This document shows positions 7,389 to 14,751 of a DNA stretch of 29,086 nt, in pieces. The position numbers were made by a program, and so were the translations under genes. Numbering within the stretch: position 1 is the stretch's first letter; every line of letters begins with the position of its first letter. Source of the DNA: an uncultured Eubacterium sp. (GTDB taxonomy: Bacteria; Bacillota; Clostridia; Lachnospirales; Lachnospiraceae); the NCBI GenBank assembly GCA_910586445.1, contig CAJUHV010000049.1, positions 1-29,086 of the forward strand. The letters are read 5' to 3'. The notes under the pieces were generated by a model, which had not been told where the DNA came from, made no database searches, and worked only from the letters and a program-made list of their open reading frames with translations.

Positions 7389-8498
7389 TTATGATTTTTC
7401 TCCTGTTAACATATATAAGATATCCTGATACGCCTTTTTCAACTGATTTTCATCAATAAAACAATACTTAGGGATATCTATGTCAAAGTTAGGTGTTTCA
7501 TTATATAGCTGCGCTATCGGCATATATCCAAATTTCATAGAATGAATATACTCCGATTCCTGTACCGCCAAATATTTATTTGACATATGTAAACAGCCTG
7601 CTTCAAATCCAAATCTCTTTTCTATTTCTTCAAATAATACTTTAAAGTCAGCTTCTCCTGCCTGTGAATACAATGATGTCAGTATGGTATAATCTGGTTT
7701 AATCACTTGTGACAATAAATAGGCATATACCCCGCTTTCATTTGGATATTTAGGCGTGTCAATCAGCCCTCCCGGCACATCTACAATCAGCAGGTCAAGA
7801 TTCTCTTTTATGGACAACCCATATAGATATCCATTCAGCAGCTTAATTAATGTGCTGATCTTTTTATCATATACCTGCCCGTCTACAAATTCTGCCAGAG
7901 GCCATAGATAATGGAATCCTAAAAGATTATATTCCGGCCTTATACCTACGGCAGAAACTTTATACCCATCCTTTTTAAACTTATCTGCCAGAGATAATGC
8001 GATCTCAAAATTATTTGCCTCTGCAAAAATACCACCTACAAAAATAACTGGTGCGGTTATTTCACTCATTTTAAACAAAACCTGTTTCCATATATCAGAA
8101 TGATCATCGTAAGCATATGTAGCTGAAGTATTATTTTCACTACAGATTTTATTCAGCTCTTTCCGTTCCCTCTTTGTCAACGGAAAGCAGCATATGATTT
8201 CTTTTCCCATTTGGGCTATCTTCTTCATCTGATCCACCAGACACAGCCGCTCTCCCATCTCTCTTGACACATACGGTACAATTAATGCATCAACATCTGG
8301 TAATACTTCGTTTAAACTTTCACTAACCCGTATCCCCATATTCTCCCGGTTATCTGCCATCCCTGCATCCTGCCCGCATAAACCACTTCCCAACGGGGAT
8401 ACTACCTTAAATATTTCATAATCACTGACATATCTATCCCAATATTTCAACAGAGCTGTGTGATCTGCTGAAAATGGATACAACACTGCTTTTTTCAT
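7389..8498 (-). CDS. Peptide maturation system protein, TIGR04066-like
   Basis: A 369-aa soluble protein. The N-terminal MKKAVLYPFSADHTALLKY, the central PVIFVGGIFAEANNFEIAL and LLIVDVPGGLIDTP segments and its place between radical SAM maturase and acyl-carrier-like gene fit the TIGR04066 family of clostridial peptide maturation systems. The family has no known biochemistry that I can name; the VGGIFAEANN and VDVPGG stretches suggest a nucleotide-binding or transferase-like Rossmann core, which is only a guess. The ribosome binding site (GGAGATAAGA) overlaps the maturase stop codon, so the genes are co-translated. Confidence 0.75.
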   Translation of the reverse strand: MKKAVLYPFSADHTALLKYWDRYVSDYEIFKVVSPLGSGLCGQDAGMADNRENMGIRVSESLNEVLPDVDALIVPYVSREMGERLCLVDQMKKIAQMGKEIICCFPLTKRERKELNKICSENNTSATYAYDDHSDIWKQVLFKMSEITAPVIFVGGIFAEANNFEIALSLADKFKKDGYKVSAVGIRPEYNLLGFHYLWPLAEFVDGQVYDKKISTLIKLLNGYLYGLSIKENLDLLIVDVPGGLIDTPKYPNESGVYAYLLSQVIKPDYTILTSLYSQAGEADFKVLFEEIEKRFGFEAGCLHMSNKYLAVQESEYIHSMKFGYMPIAQLYNETPNFDIDIPKYCFIDENQLKKAYQDILYMLTGEKS

Positions 8499-8507
8499 TC
8501 TTATCTC

Positions 8508-9929
8508 CTATATAATGGATGCCTGATCGTATATGGATGCTGCTTCTATTAACATTACCCGTTCTTTCAGCTTATCCATAAAATCCTCCCGTGTATTGCT
8601 GCAATACTGCAATTTTATTTCTGCTGACAGTTTTCCATTCTCATCTGCTTTTTTCCCACAGATCGTGCATCCCGAAAAAGCCCAACATCCTTTGCACTGT
8701 TCTTCGGTTATCTTTGCTACATTTAATAAGTCTTTAATTTTATCAAAATATAAACCATCCTCCAGACTTCCGATAATCATGCAGTCTGATATTTCATTAA
8801 CTCTCTCGCATGCAATAAAGTTACCTTCAACCGTTACCAACAGCCTGTTTTCTCCCGGAATGCACGGCCCTCCAGGTGCAAATTCCTCCGGCAATAACGT
8901 TCCTCCATGAAATTCATCTATATCTTCTTTAATTCTTGACCATCTCTGCCGCAGCATCACTGGTAAATCTTCTTTTGGAAACCTATTTAGTATACTTAAA
9001 TATGTTAAAAAATTATAATACCTTATTTTTGAAACAAACTGCTCTGCATATACGTTTTTTTCTTTTGCACCCGTATCATCCACAATAGTTGGCGTCACTT
9101 CTATCTTACTTAAAAATGGATAGTCTCTAAAAAGATTCAAAATCTTATCATAGTCATGGCTAGGATTCATTACTACATTCAACATTATTTTTTTAAACAG
9201 CTTAGGATGATGCTCATGCATATATTTTACTTTTTCAATAATAGTGTCAAACGTACCGCTGCCATCTGCTTTTACCCTGTTTAAATCATTTATTTCCTTC
9301 GGTCCGTCCAGGCTCACCAGTAAATTAATCTGTTCCTGCTCTATAAACTGGATAATTTCTTCGTTCATCAATGCTGCATTCGTAGTCAGCATAAACTGGA
9401 TCTTTTTCCCTTCCAGTGCAGTCTTTGCAAAAGCTACAATCTCTTTTATCATTGGGAATTCCAATAAAGGTTCTCCCCCATACAATCCTATGTATACCTC
9501 GTCCATGTCAATAGAATGATCACGTAGAAAAAGAATTGCCGCCTTTGCAGTCTCTATATCCATTCTTTTTTGCGAATGAAGCCTCTGGCCCCCGCTATTT
9601 TCCGTATAATGACAATATTTACACCTAAAATTACAATTCTGCGTCAACTGCAGGGTGATCTTTTTCATTCTTCGTGCCAATATTACTTCTACATAGTCTG
9701 TCATTGGATGCTTGATTCTTTTTACCCGAGCCGGCGCTAAATATCCCTGTTTTTTTAGATCCTCCAACTCCTTCGGTATCATTTCTCCTAGCTGACCGCT
9801 TTCTTTTTCCAATAATTCTAAATAATGATACGATTCATCTGAAATAGGCAATATTTCATTTTTATTAGCATCGTACATATAAAACCCATGAATGGATTTA
9901 AAAATCTTTACAAACGGCTTATAATCCAT
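8508..9929 (-). CDS. ccpM: Radical SAM/SPASM peptide maturase (CcpM-like)
   Basis: A 473-aa maturase. Residues ~1-80 look like a precursor-binding (RRE/PqqD-like) region. The radical SAM core starts with the 4Fe-4S motif C99-NFR-C103-KY-C106, then a glycine-rich GLYGGEPLLEFP SAM-binding segment. The C-terminal part (from ~350) carries the SPASM-type cysteines, including CIPGENR, IACERVNE, CKGCWAFSGCTICGK and a final QYC, for auxiliary clusters. Such enzymes use a SAM radical to form thioether or other bonds in Cys-rich peptides. It is the first gene of the operon, behind a GGAGG site and a near-consensus promoter at 10012-10040. Fragments of a related gene lie upstream of SBP2 and SBP3. Confidence 0.88.
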   Translation of the reverse strand: MDYKPFVKIFKSIHGFYMYDANKNEILPISDESYHYLELLEKESGQLGEMIPKELEDLKKQGYLAPARVKRIKHPMTDYVEVILARRMKKITLQLTQNCNFRCKYCHYTENSGGQRLHSQKRMDIETAKAAILFLRDHSIDMDEVYIGLYGGEPLLEFPMIKEIVAFAKTALEGKKIQFMLTTNAALMNEEIIQFIEQEQINLLVSLDGPKEINDLNRVKADGSGTFDTIIEKVKYMHEHHPKLFKKIMLNVVMNPSHDYDKILNLFRDYPFLSKIEVTPTIVDDTGAKEKNVYAEQFVSKIRYYNFLTYLSILNRFPKEDLPVMLRQRWSRIKEDIDEFHGGTLLPEEFAPGGPCIPGENRLLVTVEGNFIACERVNEISDCMIIGSLEDGLYFDKIKDLLNVAKITEEQCKGCWAFSGCTICGKKADENGKLSAEIKLQYCSNTREDFMDKLKERVMLIEAASIYDQASII

Positions 9930-10011
9930 TATTTATCCTCCGTACTTCTGATTACGCTGCCTCATAAACAAAAATGATTGAATATATATAGAACAACTAA
10001 ACTTTTAATAT

Positions 10012-10040
10012 ACTATACTATGTCATCCAATAATTGTCAA
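10012..10040 (-). promoter_or_regulatory. Promoter of the RiPP operon
   Basis: On the minus strand TTGACA (10035-10040) and TATAGT (10012-10017) are separated by 17 bp, very close to the housekeeping consensus. Transcription would start about 75 bases before the maturase ATG. It belongs to the recurrent cassette with AAATTGGGTTGACAATTA. Confidence 0.75.
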
Positions 10041-10219
10041 CCCAATTTAGGTATAAAGTTGTAATTATTTACTGTATTTCATTCTTTTTTTGATTTTTCT
10101 AATTCCAGAATAATAGATAATCTATTTTAAGGTCTATTCACTAGATTCAAAGTATAATATCAGCCTATTTTTAACAAAATATATAATATTCCTTAATTTT
10201 TACTTTTCCATAAATTCAG

Positions 10220-10260
10220 AATCCCCAATTCAGCAGGTAATGCCTCCTAAATTGGGGATT
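10220..10260. repeat. Intergenic hairpin downstream of SBP2
   Basis: Perfect 11-bp arms (AATCCCCAATT and its complement) with a GC-rich loop that itself contains a small inverted repeat (AGG/CCT). No T-run follows on either strand, so it is a weak terminator candidate at best; it resembles, but is not the same as, the AATTTGGG hairpins of the MITE family. The rest of 9,930-10,328 is AT-rich with only the promoter. Confidence 0.55.
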
Positions 10261-10328
10261 ATGAAACTATACTGAAATATTGACCATAACACTCTAATTC
10301 CAATTGTTTTTATCTAAAATTTACTGTT

Positions 10329-11627
10329 CTACTCCGATAAATAAAATTCCAGTTTCTTCTTTGCATTTTCTGCTGCTTCTTCATAAGATACTTCGCCTCT
10401 CAAAAACGCAGCCATCTCCTCACGTAAATCACCCATCCATCCCCGATTATAAACTACCTTGTTAATCTGGTCTGCATAATCATAATAAGCATTATATTCT
10501 TCTTTTTCCAGCTTCGGAAGACTACTCGGAAATCCAGTCACGTCTTCCCGGTATGTCGCGCTCTCTAAGTAATTAAAATCATTCTCATTCACACTCCTGC
10601 GCACGCTGATTTCTTTCCAGTTATGTGATCCAAACTCCCTCATTGTATCCCCGTCAAACAGGATTTCCAAAAATTTTTTTACATTGCCCAGGTTTTCACT
10701 GTTTGCCCGGGCTGCCGCAGTCCTGCTCATTTTGGCTGTTATCCCCCCGTCCCTGTTATAGATTGGCAGCACAGCCGGCGCACCTGCTGTCTTCAAAGCG
10801 CGTATTACATCGATATACTCCATCATCATTGGATTTGAAAAAAGGCACTCCTTATCCCGCACCGCCGCTGCACTCGACAAATCTCCCAACACATATATCC
10901 CGGCACCATTTTCCCGTTTGTAAACCTCCCTGTACCATTCATAATATTTTCTGGTTTCTTCAGTATCCCAGACAATTTTCCCGTCCTCTATAACCGGGTA
11001 TCCTGCCCAGTAAATGCAGCCCCTCGCCGTCGTATCTGCGAGAAAAAGCCTGCGGTCATAATTTTCACCAAGCATAAACTGCCCGGATTCTTCCATAAAA
11101 CTGTTAAAATCTGCACACTTTTCCACATCAAATCCTGTTTCCCACAGCGCCTCCTCTGTTGTGACCAGCAGTGGAATCTCGCAGTCCATCGGCAGAAACA
11201 CCCGCTTTCCTCCGATAATCCCGGCCTCCATGATCTCATCCCTAAAATCCCCGTCATGAAATACCTCGCTGCTTTCATAGATTTCCGTCAGGTCAGCAAA
11301 GGCTTCTGCTGCCAGCAGCTTGTCAATATCCCAGGTATTCTGCAGAAAAAAGACATCCGGCCCCTCTCCGCTCATCAGCTGCGCCGACAGCTGCTCGTTG
11401 TATTCATATAATTCTTCCATATCAGCTGTTTCTTCCCGTTCTGTAACTATAACCGGGATATCCGGGTAAGCGTTCTTAAATTTATTAACAGCCGTCTCCA
11501 TAAGTGTATCATTATAATCTACATATACATGCAGGCTGTCATTTTTTTGTTCTATTGTTTTACTGCAGCCTGACAGGCAGATTCCTGCTGCGGCAATACA
11601 TAATACATAAGCAATACGTTTTTTCAT
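10329..11627 (-). CDS. SBP2: lipoprotein family-1 solute-binding protein
   Basis: A 432-aa paralogue of SBP1 with lipobox LSGC, the HVYVDYNDTLMETAV start, the DVFFLQNTWDIDKLLAAEAFADLTE block and the shared end SYEEAAENAKKKLEFYLSE. The ligand-facing region (about residues 30-60 and 215-270) differs clearly from SBP1, so the ligand may differ. Start at 11627 follows GGGGGAAAAT. It is headed by a fragment of a radical SAM gene and a promoter at 11713-11741, so it is an independent unit, not part of the upstream RiPP operon. No exporter or permease follows it. Confidence 0.9.
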   Translation of the reverse strand: MKKRIAYVLCIAAAGICLSGCSKTIEQKNDSLHVYVDYNDTLMETAVNKFKNAYPDIPVIVTEREETADMEELYEYNEQLSAQLMSGEGPDVFFLQNTWDIDKLLAAEAFADLTEIYESSEVFHDGDFRDEIMEAGIIGGKRVFLPMDCEIPLLVTTEEALWETGFDVEKCADFNSFMEESGQFMLGENYDRRLFLADTTARGCIYWAGYPVIEDGKIVWDTEETRKYYEWYREVYKRENGAGIYVLGDLSSAAAVRDKECLFSNPMMMEYIDVIRALKTAGAPAVLPIYNRDGGITAKMSRTAAARANSENLGNVKKFLEILFDGDTMREFGSHNWKEISVRRSVNENDFNYLESATYREDVTGFPSSLPKLEKEEYNAYYDYADQINKVVYNRGWMGDLREEMAAFLRGEVSYEEAAENAKKKLEFYLSE

Positions 11628-11640
11628 ATTTTCCCCCATA

Positions 11641-11730
11641 ACCGATTCTTTTCATGAATAAAGCTCCATCCGGCGCTATTTCCATATATTGACAATATTT
11701 ACACCTAAAATTATAATACTGCATCATCAA
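11641..11730 (-). pseudogene. Radical SAM maturase relic upstream of SBP2
   Basis: The minus strand reads MMQYYNFRCKYCQYMEIA, matching the TQNCNFRCKYCHYTENSG iron-sulfur motif region of the maturase at 8508-9929, and continues with DNA resembling its next ~15 codons up to the SBP2 ribosome binding site. The first cluster Cys is now Tyr. Only about 30 codons remain. Confidence 0.85.
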
Positions 11731-11741
11731 TTATATTTCAA
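11713..11741 (-). promoter_or_regulatory. Candidate SBP2 promoter built partly from the radical SAM relic
   Basis: TTGAAA (11736-11741) and TATTAT (11713-11718) with 17-bp spacing on the minus strand. The -35 side aligns with the shared cassette (AAATTnGnTTGA), while the -10 lies inside the maturase relic, where the intact gene has GAATTG. Confidence 0.5.
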
Positions 11742-11852
11742 TCTAATTTTATAAAAATTGTAATTATTTGCTGCAATTCCTGTTTTTCTTTGCATCTTCC
11801 GCTGCTTCTGCAAAGTCATATTTCATATTATTAAAGTTAGTATCTGTATATT

Positions 11853-11972
11853 GCAAGACATGAAGAAAAACTTAGATTTGCCCGGAATATGAAAGCAGAC
11901 GGTGAACCTATAGAAAAAATTGTGAGATATACCGGTCTCACGAAAGAGAGCATAGAGGAATTGGAAGTTTGA
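11853..11972 (+). pseudogene. Rpn family (PD-(D/E)XK) transposase/nuclease 3' relic
   Basis: The plus strand reads RHEEKLRFARNMKADGEPIE then KIVRYTGLTKESIEELEV and a stop. This is the usual tail (AR.MK..G...E.I...TGL..EEI..L) of Rpn/PD-(D/E)XK transposase-like proteins. Everything upstream of ~40 codons is missing. It sits inside the shattered SBP copy and has its own terminator. Confidence 0.7.
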
Positions 11973-11990
11973 ACGAATATAAGCTGTGAA

Positions 11991-12028
11991 AAGAGCGGAT
12001 ACCTTAAACAATTGGTAATCCGCTTTTT
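11991..12028 (+). terminator. Rho-independent terminator after the Rpn relic
   Basis: AGCGGAT-ACC pairs with GGTA-ATCCGCT (one bulged base) around a 10-base loop, followed by TTTTT. It lies ~20 bp after the relic's TGA. Confidence 0.8.
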
Positions 12029-12092
12029 ACGTGGATAGCGTATTTTCGGGTTTCTTCAGCATCCCAAACAATTTTCCCGTTTTCATTCTCCT

Positions 12093-12440
12093 TTACTTGA
12101 AATCGTCCTCTGGCAGCATTTCAATTTCAGAAAATACCACTTCAATTACTTTTTCTAATAAATCCTTTGGTAACTGCTCAATCACCCTATAGGTTCTTGC
12201 ATTTAAATCCAATGCTTTCACATGTTCGCAAAGAATCATACCCGTCGTTTCTGTCCTATCGTCAAGCGGAATATGCAACGGAAAGCGATTGTTGGTATTC
12301 GTGATCGGGCAAACTATCGTCGAATTCGTCTTTTGATTAAAAAAATTATTGCTAATTACAAGAGTCGGTCTATAACCAGCTTGCTCATGCCCCGCCTGAG
12401 GATTGAAATTAACCTTGATAATATCCCCTTGCTTTACCAT
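12093..12440 (-). CDS. mazF: MazF-type toxin endoribonuclease
   Basis: A 115-aa PemK/MazF toxin: the N-terminus GDIIKVNFNPQAGHEQAGYR with PTLVISNNFFN, then IVCPITN and the TGMILCEHVKALD block are diagnostic. MazF proteins cut mRNA at short sequences and stop growth when the antitoxin is lost. The gene overlaps the antitoxin 3' end by 7 bp, as usual for this pair. It has intact length and no damage visible. It lies between pieces of a broken SBP gene, so the pair probably arrived as a small accessory insertion. Confidence 0.93.
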   Translation of the reverse strand: MVKQGDIIKVNFNPQAGHEQAGYRPTLVISNNFFNQKTNSTIVCPITNTNNRFPLHIPLDDRTETTGMILCEHVKALDLNARTYRVIEQLPKDLLEKVIEVVFSEIEMLPEDDFK

Positions 12441-12673
12441 ATTTCCTCCCCGACAGGCTCACCCCAATCCATTTCTGCAGGGGTATATTCTCCTTGAAAA
12501 TCAGCAAAAAGTTCTTTGATATTCTTTCGCTTCTCTGCCCGTTCTATGATAATTTTATCGTTTTCCGCACTCACAACAAGTCTCTCATTACCATTCCAAT
12601 GCACCGCTTCAAGAATGAATTTGGGAATACGAATGCCCTGACTATTTCCCCATTTTTGAATTGTCGTTGTCAT
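12434..12673 (-). CDS. mazE: MazE-type antitoxin (AbrB-like DNA-binding)
   Basis: A 79-aa antitoxin. The N-terminal half MTTTIQKWGNSQGIRIPKFI is the AbrB/MazE swapped-hairpin DNA-binding domain; the acidic, Trp-containing tail (FADFQGEYTPAEMDWGEP) is the toxin-binding part. The ATG at 12671-12673 is chosen because AAAGGAGGC stands just before it; the longer open frame (30 more codons) would cross the operator and promoter. It should repress its own promoter through the two palindromes at 12693-12713, most strongly as the MazEF complex. Confidence 0.92.
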   Translation of the reverse strand: MTTTIQKWGNSQGIRIPKFILEAVHWNGNERLVVSAENDKIIIERAEKRKNIKELFADFQGEYTPAEMDWGEPVGEEIW

Positions 12674-12692
12674 ACGTATGCCTCCTTTTCGT

Positions 12693-12732
12693 AGTATATA
12701 CTTAGTATATACTTGCTCTGCAAAAAAATCAA
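12693..12732 (-). promoter_or_regulatory. mazEF promoter with double palindromic operator
   Basis: Two identical 10-bp palindromes AGTATATACT (12693-12702 and 12704-12713) are spaced one helical turn apart (11 bp). TTGATT (12727-12732) and TATACT (12704-12709), 17 bp apart, form the promoter; the -10 lies inside one palindrome, so binding by MazE/MazEF would block RNA polymerase. Confidence 0.75.
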
Positions 12733-12763
12733 CTGAATATTTTTCCTTTTTGAAAAACAGCAA

Positions 12764-12999
12764 AAATAATCAAGGCGGACGTCTCATGATCTTTTCATAT
12801 ACCTCCTGCCACATCGTCATGTCCACTACTCCTTCTTTCATATTTCTCTATTCCTTTCCAAAGTACAAGCACGTCGTGATAGTTTTGTCAGATTCTTTCA
12901 CACCGCCTCCGATCGTCCCCAGCCCACCTGCGGATTCGGATACTCCGTAAACCCCGGCAGTTCCCTCGACCTACGCCTAAAATAAGCCTTCATCTCTCC
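12764..12999 (-). other. Unassigned DNA between mazEF and the SBP relic
   Basis: Small minus-strand frames are visible: one ending MTMWQEVYEKIMRRPP then stop, another with ELPGFTEYPNPQVGWGRSEAV cut at stop. They look like decayed coding DNA, but I do not recognise the family. No intact gene or repeat is seen. Confidence 0.35.
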
Positions 13000-13199
13000 C
13001 CATATTCATACAGTTCTTCTGAATTGTCCGAAATCTCCTGTTCTGTGACCGTAACCTGTATGTCTGGATAGGTATTCTTAAAAATATGAACTATGTTTTT
13101 CATAACCTGACCATCTACGCCGGCGTATATATGAATACCATTATTTTCTGGTCTATTTTCTACTACACCCTGCCTGCCCTTTATCTTTAAATCAACATT

Positions 13200-14495
13200 C
13201 TACTCCGATAAATAAAATTCCAGCTTCTTCCTTGCATTTTCCGCTGCTTCTTCATAGGATGCCTCGCCTCTTAAAAACGCAGACATTTCCTCACGGAAAT
13301 CGTCCATCCATCCCCGGCTGTATTCCACTATATTGATCTGGTCAGCATAGGCATAATAACTGTCAAATTCTTCTTTTTCCAGCATCGGAAGGGCATTTGG
13401 AAATCCATTCGGCTCTCCTCTAAACGGCACTTCCTCCAAATAATTAAAATCATTCTCATTCACACTCCTGCGCACGCTGACTCCTTTGTCGTTATGCGAC
13501 CCGAAAGCTCTCATTGTATCCCCGTCAAACAGTATTTCCAGAAATTTTTTCACATTGCCTAAGTTTTCACTGTTTGCACGGACCGCCACGGTCCTGCTGC
13601 GCCTGGCTGTAATCCCGCCGTCCTTATTATAAATAGGAAGGACTTCTATGTCCCCCACTGTATGCAGGGCACGCATTGCATCAATATCCTCCCTCATAAC
13701 CGACTGCTCAAAAAGGCACTTCCCATCCCGCACCTCTGCCGCGCCCGTTAGATCCCCGAACATATATGGCCCGATGCCGCTTTCCCTTTCATAAAACACT
13801 TTATACCATTCAAAATATTTTCTGGTTTCTTCAATATCCCAGACAATCTCCCTGTCCTCTACAACCGGATAGCCTGCCCAGTATATGCAGTCCCTCGCTG
13901 TTATGTCCATCCGGAAAAGCCTGCGGTCATAATTTTCACCAAGCATAAACTTCCCGGATTCCTCCATAAAGCTGTCAAAATCAGTACACTTTTCCACATC
14001 AAATCCTGTTTCCTGCAGTGCCTTTTTTGTTGTGACCAGCAGAGGGATAATGCAGTCCATTGGTAAAAATACCCGTTCTCCATCAACGATCCCGGTATCC
14101 ATAATCCCAGTCCTAAAATCTCCATCATGAAACACATCGCTGCCTTCATAGATTTCTGTTAAATCAGCAAAAGCCCCTGCTGCCAGCATCTTGTCAATAT
14201 CCCAATAACTCTGCAGGAAAAAGACATCCGCACCCTCCCCGCTCATCAGCTGTGCGGCTAGCTGTTGGTTATAATCGTATACATCCTCGGTCTTATTTTC
14301 TTCCCATTGTGTAAATGTAACTGGTATATCTGGATAAGCATTCTTAAACTTCCCAACCGCATAATGCATAATCTGGTCATTGAGTCCTGCATATACGTGC
14401 AGGCTGTCATTTTTTTGTTCTATTGCTTTACTGCATCCTGACAGGCAGATTCCTGCTGCGGCAATGCATAATATACGTGTCATCCATCTTTTCAT
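13200..14495 (-). CDS. SBP3: lipoprotein family-1 solute-binding protein, mosaic of SBP1 and SBP4
   Basis: A 431-aa binding protein with lipobox LSGC. Over most of its length it is almost the same as SBP1; the only run of differences is at the 3' end, where FREEMSAFLRGEASYEEAA matches SBP4 instead of SBP1. The DNA just after its stop also matches that after SBP4. It is therefore a hybrid, probably made by gene conversion. The start at 14495 follows a GGAGGAAAGT site. Directly upstream is a fragment of the radical SAM maturase and then MITE copy 1. Ligand presumably the same as SBP1. Confidence 0.9.
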   Translation of the reverse strand: MKRWMTRILCIAAAGICLSGCSKAIEQKNDSLHVYAGLNDQIMHYAVGKFKNAYPDIPVTFTQWEENKTEDVYDYNQQLAAQLMSGEGADVFFLQSYWDIDKMLAAGAFADLTEIYEGSDVFHDGDFRTGIMDTGIVDGERVFLPMDCIIPLLVTTKKALQETGFDVEKCTDFDSFMEESGKFMLGENYDRRLFRMDITARDCIYWAGYPVVEDREIVWDIEETRKYFEWYKVFYERESGIGPYMFGDLTGAAEVRDGKCLFEQSVMREDIDAMRALHTVGDIEVLPIYNKDGGITARRSRTVAVRANSENLGNVKKFLEILFDGDTMRAFGSHNDKGVSVRRSVNENDFNYLEEVPFRGEPNGFPNALPMLEKEEFDSYYAYADQINIVEYSRGWMDDFREEMSAFLRGEASYEEAAENARKKLEFYLSE

Positions 14496-14507
14496 ACTTT
14501 CCTCCAT

Positions 14508-14554
14508 AATCCATTCTTTTCATAAATAAAGCCTCCAGGCTACGCTATTGTCCC
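14508..14554 (-). pseudogene. Radical SAM maturase relic upstream of SBP3
   Basis: On the minus strand AATAGCG, then GAGGCTTTATT and AAAAGAATGGAT align with the maturase gene directly after its iron-sulfur motif (9560-9610) and with the relic before SBP2. The relic runs right up to the SBP3 ribosome binding site and is cut at its other end by MITE copy 1. It is short, so the call rests on the agreement with the SBP2 case. Confidence 0.65.
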
Positions 14555-14556
14555 TA

Positions 14557-14716
14557 GAGCGTGTTTGAAAAATCATTCCCGCGATCTGCACTCCCCACTT
14601 CGCGGATAATTCATCCCAAATTTAATCAACATAGCCCGCTATGCCTCATAAATTTGGGATAAATTCTCCACAAAGTGTAAAGCACATCTCATGGAAAGCA
14701 TTTTTCAAACACGCTC
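14557..14716. mobile_element. MITE copy 1, 160 bp, TA target duplication
   Basis: Terminal inverted repeats GAGCGTGTTTGAAAAAT at both ends, a central inverted repeat with TTTATCCCAAATTTA and a small CATAGC-GGG-CTATG hairpin. TA flanks both ends (14555-14556, 14717-14718) within CTAG, the target preference known for the IS630/Tc1 group. No coding capacity. It is inverted relative to copies 2 and 3. Confidence 0.88.
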
Positions 14717-14751
14717 TAGCCCTGCCTGCCCTTTATCTTTAAATCAACGTT

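Larger units (their letters stand above)
11764..13165 (-). pseudogene. Shattered SBP copy (three collinear fragments around mazEF and a transposase tail)
   Basis: Three minus-strand pieces occur in the correct order. The first, 13000-13165, matches residues ~25-80 of SBP4 (NNGIHIYAGVDGQVMKN, then KNTYPDIQVTVTEQE). The second, 12033-12080, matches the middle block GKIVWDAEETRKYA. The third, 11764-11828, matches the end (YDFAEAAEDAKKNRNCSK, stop). mazEF and adjoining unrecognised DNA replace the part between the first two; a Rpn-type fragment and terminator replace the part between the last two. The fragments are my own alignment by eye; together they make a seventh SBP copy, now dead. Confidence 0.75.

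Noticed and set aside
10220..10260. Rho-independent terminator of SBP2
   Set aside because: Good stem but no T-run on either side; kept only as a hairpin.
12674..12763. Longer MazE start at 12763
   Set aside because: It would cover the promoter and operator palindromes; the inner ATG has the strong ribosome binding site and the family start MTTTIQKWGNS.
14557..14716. Structured RNA or riboswitch
   Set aside because: Terminal inverted repeats, TA duplication, three copies in both orientations and insertion into a gene show a mobile element.
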